The position numbers and the translations under genes are program-made. From Caulobacteraceae bacterium UBA5005 (GTDB lineage: Bacteria; Pseudomonadota; Alphaproteobacteria; Caulobacterales; Caulobacteraceae): a DNA stretch of 26,859 nucleotides. Numbering within the stretch: the first letter of the stretch is position 1; each line of letters opens with the position of its first letter. This document shows positions 21,721 to 26,859 of this stretch, one piece after another. The notes below the pieces were generated by a model. It ran no database searches. It worked only from the letters and a program-made list of their open reading frames with translations, and was not told the DNA's origin. Location: the NCBI GenBank assembly GCA_002398405.1, contig DGYN01000126.1, positions 1-26,859 of the forward strand, given 5' to 3'.

Positions 21721-23286
21721 ATGCAAAGAATTATCGCCGTCGCCGGCGCCGCAGCTCTGACTCTCGCCGGCACCCTGGCCGTGGCTCAGACCACCTTGAC
21801 CGCCGCCGAGACCGCCGGCGTCACCGTCTACCAGAAGGCCTGCGCGGCCTGTCACGACGGCGGCGACGAAACCGCGCCGGAGCTGGAGGCCCTGTTCAGT
21901 TTGGGCCGCGCGCGCGTCACCGCCGCCCTTTCTCCCGGCGGCGTGATGGCCACCCAGGCCTCGGGGCTGACGGCGCAGCAGAAAGAGCAGCTGATCAATG
22001 TCCTCACCTCGACCCCCGACCGCCGGGCGCCGGTGGCCATCGCCGCCCGCCAGGCCGGCAAGGACATGCCCAACTTCGGCTACCCGCTAAAGCGCGTCCG
22101 CGCGCCGCGCGATTCGGCCACCACCGCCCCGCAGGCCCAGGCCTGGCCGGCCCCGAAACTGGGTGCGGGGCCTTTCATCTCCGAAACCTGGGAGCAGCGG
22201 GATCTCAAGACCGTCATCGTGGCCCGCGGCCTCAACACCCCCCGCGCGATCGAGTTTCTGCCCAACGGCGACATCCTGATCGCCGAGCGGGCCGGGAAGC
22301 TGCGCATCGTCCGCAACGGGGTGCTCGATCCTGAACCGGTCAAGGGCATGCCCGCCGTGGTGGCGCTCGGCACCGCCACCGGCTTTTTGGACATCAAGCT
22401 GCACCCGGACTTCGCCCGGAACGGCTTCATCTATCTGGCCTACCACAAGCCGGCCTATGGCGAGTACGGCCACAACACCATTTACCGCGCCCGCTGGAAC
22501 GGCCGCGAGCTGGTCGAGGGCAAGGAAATCTTCGTCTCCGACGACCTCGACGCCCTCTACACCCGCCTGATGTTCGGCCCCGACGGCAAGCTCTACGCCA
22601 CCATCGGCTGCCCGGGCGTCGGCACCGACGAGAGCATCAGGCGCGCCCAGAACCCCAGCGACTACGCCGGCAAGGTCCTGCGCCTCAACGAGGACGGAAC
22701 CATCCCGAAAGACAATCCCTTCGTCGGCCGCAAGGGCTACAATCCCGAGATCTTCACCATGGGCCACCGGGTCAATATCGGCCTGGCCATGAACCCCAAG
22801 ACCGGCGAGATGTGGGTCTCCGAGCACGGCCCCAACGGCGGGGACGAGGTCAATATCCTCAAGCGCGGTCAGAACTACGGCTGGCCGGTGGTCAGCGAGG
22901 GCCGTTACTATTACGGCAACAAGGTCTCGCCGGTGTCCAGCGACCGGCCCGGCATGACCTCGCCGCACATCGCCTTCGTGCCGTCGATCGCCCCCGGAAA
23001 CCTGATCTTCTATTCGGGTGACAAATTCCCCAGATGGAAGGGCAACCTGTTCATCGGCGCCATGCGCCTGAATGAGGCGCCGCGCACCGGACACCTGTTG
23101 CGTATCGTGCTCAACGAGGCCGGCGAACAGGTGCGCGGCGAGATGCTGCTGTTCGACCTGCACCAGCGCATCCGGGACGTGGAACAGAGCCCGGACGGCT
23201 ACATCTACGTCACCACCGACGAGGGCGCCGACAGCGTGCTGATGCGGCTGGAGCCGGGGACGCCGGCGACCGTGGCCGGGCGCTAA
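21721..23286 (+). CDS. Exported cytochrome c-PQQ sugar dehydrogenase (sorbosone/glucose type)
   Basis: A 521-residue protein. The signal peptide (1-22) ends AVA|Q. A small cytochrome c domain has the haem site CAACH (residues 41-45). The remainder (about 155-515) is the six-blade quinoprotein propeller of soluble glucose/sorbosone dehydrogenases: LNTPRAIEFLPNGDILIAER, FLDIKLHPDFARNGFIYLAY and WVSEHGPNGGDEVN are family landmarks. It would oxidise a sugar or alcohol in the periplasm and pass electrons to its own haem. One landmark differs: the usual GHRNPQGL reads GHRVNIGL. The frame is open back to 21544, but the ATG at 21721 gives the signal peptide. The stop overlaps that of the convergent Gre-family gene. 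Confidence 0.9.
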   Translation: MQRIIAVAGAAALTLAGTLAVAQTTLTAAETAGVTVYQKACAACHDGGDETAPELEALFSLGRARVTAALSPGGVMATQASGLTAQQKEQLINVLTSTPDRRAPVAIAARQAGKDMPNFGYPLKRVRAPRDSATTAPQAQAWPAPKLGAGPFISETWEQRDLKTVIVARGLNTPRAIEFLPNGDILIAERAGKLRIVRNGVLDPEPVKGMPAVVALGTATGFLDIKLHPDFARNGFIYLAYHKPAYGEYGHNTIYRARWNGRELVEGKEIFVSDDLDALYTRLMFGPDGKLYATIGCPGVGTDESIRRAQNPSDYAGKVLRLNEDGTIPKDNPFVGRKGYNPEIFTMGHRVNIGLAMNPKTGEMWVSEHGPNGGDEVNILKRGQNYGWPVVSEGRYYYGNKVSPVSSDRPGMTSPHIAFVPSIAPGNLIFYSGDKFPRWKGNLFIGAMRLNEAPRTGHLLRIVLNEAGEQVRGEMLLFDLHQRIRDVEQSPDGYIYVTTDEGADSVLMRLEPGTPATVAGR

Positions 23287-23762
23287 CCGATCCCGACGAT
23301 CTCGACGTCCTGGCCCGCCACCTTGGCCTCGGCGCCGACGCGCTTGCCCAATAGGGCCTGCGCCAGCGGCGACACATAGGAGACCGTGCCCTTTTCGGGG
23401 TCGGCCTCGTCCTCGCCGACGATGCGGAAGGTCTGGCGGCGGCCGTCCTCGCGGTCGAAGGTTACGGTCGATCCGAACACCACCGTCTTTGAGTTCGGCA
23501 CGATCTCCTGCACCTGGGCGGTGGCGCGGCGGGCGTTGTAGTAGCGCAGGTCCCGCGTGGCGCGGGCCATGGCGGTGCGGTCGGCCTCGATGTCGCCTGC
23601 CGCCTGGGCGTCGCCATAGGCGGCGCGCGCGGCCTCCAGCGCTGCGTCCAGCAACGCCAGCCCTTCAGGCGTCACAAGGTTCGGATGGGTCGAGACCGGG
23701 CGGTCCGGCAGGTCCGCGGCGGTGGCCTCGAGGTCGTTTTCTTTGGTGAAGGCTACGCTCAT
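23283..23762 (-). CDS. GreA/GreB-family elongation factor
   Basis: A 159-residue protein. The C-terminal FKBP-like domain is typical: VFGSTVTFDREDG, FRIVGEDEADPEKGTVSYVSPLAQALLGKRVG. The N-terminal helical hairpin (LDAALEAARAAYGDAQAAGD through ARRATAQVQEI) would enter the RNA polymerase secondary channel. At the tip, where GreA has GDLxEN with the catalytic Asp and Glu, this protein has GDIEAD: the Asp is kept, the Glu position is Ala, and acidic residues flank it. It may cleave backtracked RNA poorly or act as a Gre-like regulator. The start at 23762 (MSVAFTKEND) is preferred over one 13 codons upstream that runs through the promoter region. Confidence 0.85.
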   Translation of the reverse strand: MSVAFTKENDLEATAADLPDRPVSTHPNLVTPEGLALLDAALEAARAAYGDAQAAGDIEADRTAMARATRDLRYYNARRATAQVQEIVPNSKTVVFGSTVTFDREDGRRQTFRIVGEDEADPEKGTVSYVSPLAQALLGKRVGAEAKVAGQDVEIVGIG

Positions 23763-23791
23763 GACGACCCATATAGTGACGAAGACGCCAA

Positions 23792-23816
23792 TTGGCTCCA
23801 AAGAGGCGGCATAAAC
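23792..23816 (+). promoter_or_regulatory. Candidate promoter for the DUF1993-quinoprotein pair
   Basis: TTGGCTC (23792-23798), 10 bases, then GCATAAAC (23809-23816) matches the Caulobacter housekeeping consensus at 5 of 7 and 6 of 8 positions. It lies 17 bases before the ATG at 23834, so the leader would be short. Confidence 0.35.
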
Positions 23817-23833
23817 AGATCCGAGGGACCGCC

Positions 23834-24337
23834 ATGACCACCCTGACGCAAGTATCCGCCCCCGTCTTCGCCCAGGGCCTCAAGGGTCTCTTAGGCGTGC
23901 TGACCAAGGCCCAGGCCCATGTCGAGGCCAAGGGGCTCGACCCCGCCTCCCTGATCCAGGCGCGGCTTTTCCCCGACATGTTTCCCTTCGCCCGTCAGGT
24001 GAACCTGGCCTGCGAGTTCGCCAAGGGCGCGGTCGCCCGGCTTTCCGGCGACGAGGTCCCGGCCTGGGATGACCCGGAACCCACCTTCGAAGCGCTCAAG
24101 GCCCGGGTCGAAAAGACGATCGCCTTCCTGAAGGAAGCCGACGCCGCCAAGATCGATGGCCAGGAAGACCGCGACATCACGCTCGTCCGCCGCGGCGTTG
24201 AGAGCGTGGTCAAGGCCCAGCCCTATCTGCTGGAACAGGCCCTGCCGAACTTCTATTTCCACCTGACCACGGCCTACGCGCTTCTGCGCCACAACGGCGT
24301 CGAGGTGGGCAAGAAGGACTTCCTGGGGACCGCCTGA
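23834..24337 (+). CDS. DUF1993 family protein
   Basis: A 167-residue, soluble, helical protein. Segments such as LTKAQAHVEAKGLDPASLIQ, RLFPDMFPFARQVNLACEFA and FYFHLTTAYALLRHNGVEVGKKDFLG are what I know from the DUF1993 family. That family resembles DinB-like four-helix bundles and has no settled function. The start at 23834 follows a GAGGGA ribosome-site-like sequence. Its stop overlaps the next start (TGATG), so it is translated together with the exported quinoprotein, an unexplained pairing. Confidence 0.85.
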   Translation: MTTLTQVSAPVFAQGLKGLLGVLTKAQAHVEAKGLDPASLIQARLFPDMFPFARQVNLACEFAKGAVARLSGDEVPAWDDPEPTFEALKARVEKTIAFLKEADAAKIDGQEDRDITLVRRGVESVVKAQPYLLEQALPNFYFHLTTAYALLRHNGVEVGKKDFLGTA

Positions 24338-26319
24338 TGAACGGAAGACTCGCACTCGCCATCGGCGGCATCGCCGCCGCCCTGCTGGGCGCATTGGTCA
24401 GCATCGCCTTGGCCCAGACCCCGCCAGATGGCGCGGCCCTGTTCAAGGCGCGCTGCGCCTCCTGCCACGAGCCGGCGCGCGAGCGGGCCCCCAACCGGCA
24501 GCTCATGGCGGCCATGCCCAGGGTGGTGATCGTCCAGGCCCTGACCACCGGGTCCATGACGCCCATGGCCGCGGGCCTCTCGCGGGCCGATATCGAGGCG
24601 ATCGCCGCGCACCTGGCGCCGCCGCCCTTCGTCCCGCAGCCCGGGTCCGGACCTGCCGGCGCCGCGGGCCGCGGCGGCCGGGGCGGGGCGGGGCTGCCGC
24701 CCTACGCCCAGACCATGGAAGACGTGATGTGCGCCACCCATCCGCCGATCCGCAAGAGCGGCTCGGACTGGCACGACTTCCTGCTCGAACCCACCGGCCA
24801 GCGCTTCCAAAAGACGCCGGGCCTCAAAGCCGCCGATGTGCCGAAGCTGAAGGTGAAGTGGGCCTTCTCGGTCAACTCCGGCAGTTACGGCCAACCGGTG
24901 GTGGTCGGCGACTGGCTGTTCCTGGGAACGCGGGCCGGGCTTTACGCCCTGGACGCCAAAACAGGCTGCGTCCACTGGCGGGTCGAGGGTCTCGCCTCTC
25001 GCGCGACGCCGATCGTGGCGACTTCCGACCTCTCTCCCTCCGGCTTTGTGATCTATTCCGCCCAGCGGGACCGGACGGTTCGCGCCGCCGACGCCCAGAC
25101 CGGCAAGGAAATCTGGAAGAGCGCGGTCATCGAGACCCACAACGCCGCCGGGGTGACGGGCTCGCCGATGTTCTACGGCAATCAGATCTTCGTGCCGATC
25201 ACCTCGGGCGAGGAAGCCACCGCCGGCTCGCCCACCTATCGCTGCTGCTCGTTCAGAGGATCGCTGGCGGCGCTCGACGCGCGGACCGGGGCCATCCAGT
25301 GGAAGACCTATCCCATTGAGCAGGCGCCCAAGGACACCCAGCCCAACTCGGCCGGCGTGATGATGCAGGGCCCGGCCGGGGCCGCCATCTGGTCGGCGCC
25401 GGTGATCGACGCCAAGCGCGGCCTGATCTACGTCGCGACCGGCGATAGCTACACCGACGTCTTCACAGATGGCGCCGACGCCATCGTCGCGATGGACATG
25501 AAGACGGGCGCCATCCGCTGGAAAAACCAGGTCCTGCCCAACGACAACTACATCATGGGCTGCCAGGGCATGAAGAAACCGCCCAACTGCCCCATGAACG
25601 ACGGGCCGGACTATGACTACGGCGCGGCCCCGATCCTCTTCGACCTGCCGAACGGCAAGCAGATCATCGTGTCGGGCAATAAATCCGGCATCGCCTACGG
25701 CATGGACGCCGATACGGGGAAGACCCTGTGGGCCACGCGGCTGGCCTCCGGCTCTCAGGAGGGCGGCATCATGTGGGGGATCGCGGCGGACGAGGCTCGC
25801 GTCTACATGCCCGCCGCCGACACCATGGTGATCAAGGACACCTATCTGCGGCCGCAGGGAAAGCAGATCTGGGGCGTCTCCAACCCGCCCCCGCCAAGGC
25901 CCGGCGTCAGCGCGCTGGACCCCGCCACCGGCCGCGTCCTCTGGCATCGGGCGACGCCCAAGGCGCCCTGCAAGTTCTATGGCGACCGCACGGGGCGCGA
26001 CAACGTCCCGGGCGTCTGCCTGAACGCCTCCAGCGCGGCGGTGAGCGTCATCCCGGGCGTGGTGTTCTCCGGCTCCCTCGATGGGTGGCTGCGCGCCTAC
26101 GATGCGCGCACCGGCCGGACGATCTGGGCTCATTCGACGACCGCCCAGACCTACGACACCACCAATCGCGTCAAGGGCCAGCCCGGCGGCTCCATCGACG
26201 GGCCGGGGCCCACGATCGCCGGCGGCATGGTCTACACCTGGTCGGGCTACAACGGCGCCTCCGACACCGGCGGAAACGGGGTCAACGTCCTGCTGGCCTA
26301 TTCGGTGGACGGGAAGTAG
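24337..26319 (+). CDS. Exported cytochrome c-PQQ dehydrogenase, polyvinyl-alcohol dehydrogenase-like
   Basis: A 660-residue protein. A signal peptide (1-26, ALA|Q) is followed by a cytochrome c domain with haem site CASCH (40-44), and a Gly/Pro/Ala-rich linker (about 95-122). The rest is an eight-blade PQQ propeller (about 150-660) with blade motifs such as LYALDAKTGCVHWR, RAADAQTGKEIW and AALDARTGAIQWK. Adjacent Cys303-Cys304 (YRCCSFRGS) recall the vicinal disulfide of quinoprotein alcohol dehydrogenases. GPDYDYGAAPILFDLPNGK closely resembles polyvinyl-alcohol dehydrogenases, which have the same cytochrome-propeller layout. It should oxidise secondary or polymeric alcohols in the periplasm; the true substrate is unknown. 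It is coupled to the DUF1993 gene and sits close to a second cytochrome-quinoprotein gene. Confidence 0.9.
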   Translation: MNGRLALAIGGIAAALLGALVSIALAQTPPDGAALFKARCASCHEPARERAPNRQLMAAMPRVVIVQALTTGSMTPMAAGLSRADIEAIAAHLAPPPFVPQPGSGPAGAAGRGGRGGAGLPPYAQTMEDVMCATHPPIRKSGSDWHDFLLEPTGQRFQKTPGLKAADVPKLKVKWAFSVNSGSYGQPVVVGDWLFLGTRAGLYALDAKTGCVHWRVEGLASRATPIVATSDLSPSGFVIYSAQRDRTVRAADAQTGKEIWKSAVIETHNAAGVTGSPMFYGNQIFVPITSGEEATAGSPTYRCCSFRGSLAALDARTGAIQWKTYPIEQAPKDTQPNSAGVMMQGPAGAAIWSAPVIDAKRGLIYVATGDSYTDVFTDGADAIVAMDMKTGAIRWKNQVLPNDNYIMGCQGMKKPPNCPMNDGPDYDYGAAPILFDLPNGKQIIVSGNKSGIAYGMDADTGKTLWATRLASGSQEGGIMWGIAADEARVYMPAADTMVIKDTYLRPQGKQIWGVSNPPPPRPGVSALDPATGRVLWHRATPKAPCKFYGDRTGRDNVPGVCLNASSAAVSVIPGVVFSGSLDGWLRAYDARTGRTIWAHSTTAQTYDTTNRVKGQPGGSIDGPGPTIAGGMVYTWSGYNGASDTGGNGVNVLLAYSVDGK

Positions 26320-26327
26320 GGGCCGGG

Positions 26328-26355
26328 TTGACTTCCCCCCTCCCCGGTCTAAATC
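26328..26355 (+). promoter_or_regulatory. Housekeeping promoter of gap
   Basis: TTGACTT (26328-26334), 13 bases, then TCTAAATC (26348-26355) matches TTGACGS-N10-14-GCTANAWC at 5 of 7 and 7 of 8 positions. It lies 34 bases before the gap start, just after the quinoprotein stop. Confidence 0.65.
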
Positions 26356-26389
26356 CCGCGCCATCCAGAAAGAAGGAGCCCTCCCCGCC

Positions 26390-26859
26390 ATGACCGTCCG
26401 CGTCGCCATCAACGGTTTCGGCCGCATCGGCCGTCTCGTCCTGCGCTCGATCGCCGAGCACGGGCGCCGCGACATCGAGGTGGTGGCGATCAATGACCTG
26501 GGGCCCGTCGAGACCAACGCCCACCTGCTGCGCTACGACAGCGTCCACGGGCGGTTCCCAGGCACGGTCACCTCCGGCGAGGACTGGATCGATGTGGGCC
26601 TGGGCAAGATCAAGGTCACGGCGATCCGCGACCCCAAGGACCTGCCGCACAAGGACCTTGCCGTCGACATCGCTTTCGAGTGCACCGGCATCTTCACCTC
26701 CAAGGAAAAGGCCTCGGCGCACCTTGCCGCCGGCGCCAAGCGCGTGCTGGTCTCCGCGCCTTGCGACGAAGCCGACAAGACCATCGTCTATGGCGTCAAC
26801 ACCGACGCCATCACGGCCGACGACCTGGTGCTCTCTAACGCCTCCTGCACCACCAACTG
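26390..26859 (+). CDS. gap: Glyceraldehyde-3-phosphate dehydrogenase, 3'-truncated by window edge
   Basis: The first 156 codons of a type I glycolytic/gluconeogenic NAD-dependent dehydrogenase. The Rossmann motif INGFGRIGRLVLR opens the protein, then NDLGPVETNAHLLRYDSVHG and DIAFECTGIFTSKEKA. The sequence reaches NASCTTN, which contains the catalytic Cys, at the window end. The ATG at 26390 has AAGGAG (26373-26378) 11 bases upstream and a good housekeeping promoter before it. Nothing is unusual. Confidence 0.97.
   Translation, partial: MTVRVAINGFGRIGRLVLRSIAEHGRRDIEVVAINDLGPVETNAHLLRYDSVHGRFPGTVTSGEDWIDVGLGKIKVTAIRDPKDLPHKDLAVDIAFECTGIFTSKEKASAHLAAGAKRVLVSAPCDEADKTIVYGVNTDAITADDLVLSNASCTTN

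Noticed and set aside
24274..26517. 747-codon minus-strand open frame opposite the quinoprotein
   Set aside because: Length is due to high GC and the absence of stops in the shadow frame. The plus strand encodes a clear cytochrome-propeller protein, and the shadow also crosses into gap.

Overview
The window is GC-rich, densely packed chromosomal DNA, most likely from an alphaproteobacterium of the order Caulobacterales (Phenylobacterium/Caulobacter-like). Three things suggest this: codon use dominated by G/C third positions; several promoter-like sites that fit the Caulobacter housekeeping consensus (TTGACGS, 10-14 bases, GCTANAWC), the best lying before gap; and dispersed palindromes of the type common in alphaproteobacterial intergenic regions. 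The genus is inference. No tRNA, rRNA, CRISPR array, insertion sequence or phage gene was seen.

Layout. (1) 2-2956: 3' part of a large, probably exported protein with three about 91-95-residue repeats, each carrying a conserved Cys pair. It is unrecognised. (2) 3048-3977: an exported polysaccharide-monooxygenase-like protein whose predicted mature N-terminus is histidine, and a 50-residue exported peptide. (3) 4083-6377: a soluble PAS hybrid histidine kinase followed by three tightly packed small genes (81, 52 and 63 residues), which look like one signalling operon. (4) 6462-9050: a secreted protein of unknown function and a glutathione S-transferase on the minus strand, then a divergent TetR regulator. 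(5) 9038-9168: a head-to-head pair of palindromes that supplies the last codons and stop of both flanking convergent genes. (6) 9156-11712: N-formylglutamate amidohydrolase, divergent from two tandem transglutaminase-like proteins; the second has Cys where the catalytic His is expected. (7) 11714-16831, minus strand: etfB-etfA-(membrane protein fused to a spermidine-synthase-like domain)-hbd, a fatty-acid/hydroxybutyryl-CoA oxidation cluster. hbd also has its own promoter-like site beside a CTGC-N3-GCAG palindrome. (8) 16984-18521: a small membrane protein translationally coupled to aroA, whose reading frame has no ATG, GTG or TTG start and seems to begin at CTG. (9) 18522-18948: a gene-free nested mosaic of palindromic repeats. 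(10) 18949-21635: a Tat-type exported alpha/beta-hydrolase-like enzyme with a C-terminal PKD domain, divergent from a TetR regulator across a near-perfect operator. (11) 21721-26319: two exported cytochrome c/quinoprotein dehydrogenases (a glucose/sorbosone type and a polyvinyl-alcohol-dehydrogenase type), with a Gre-family factor and a DUF1993 gene between them. (12) 26390 to the end: the start of gap, cut off at the catalytic Cys.

How the parts fit. Exported oxidative enzymes (copper monooxygenase-like, two quinoprotein dehydrogenases, a hydrolase with PKD) suggest an organism that attacks polymers or large alcohols outside the cytoplasm and feeds acyl-CoA oxidation (ETF, hbd). No single obviously new defence or mobile system is present. 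The least explained units are the Cys-paired repeat protein, the kinase plus three-small-gene operon, the ETF-linked membrane/spermidine-synthase fusion, and the palindrome pair that ends two genes.
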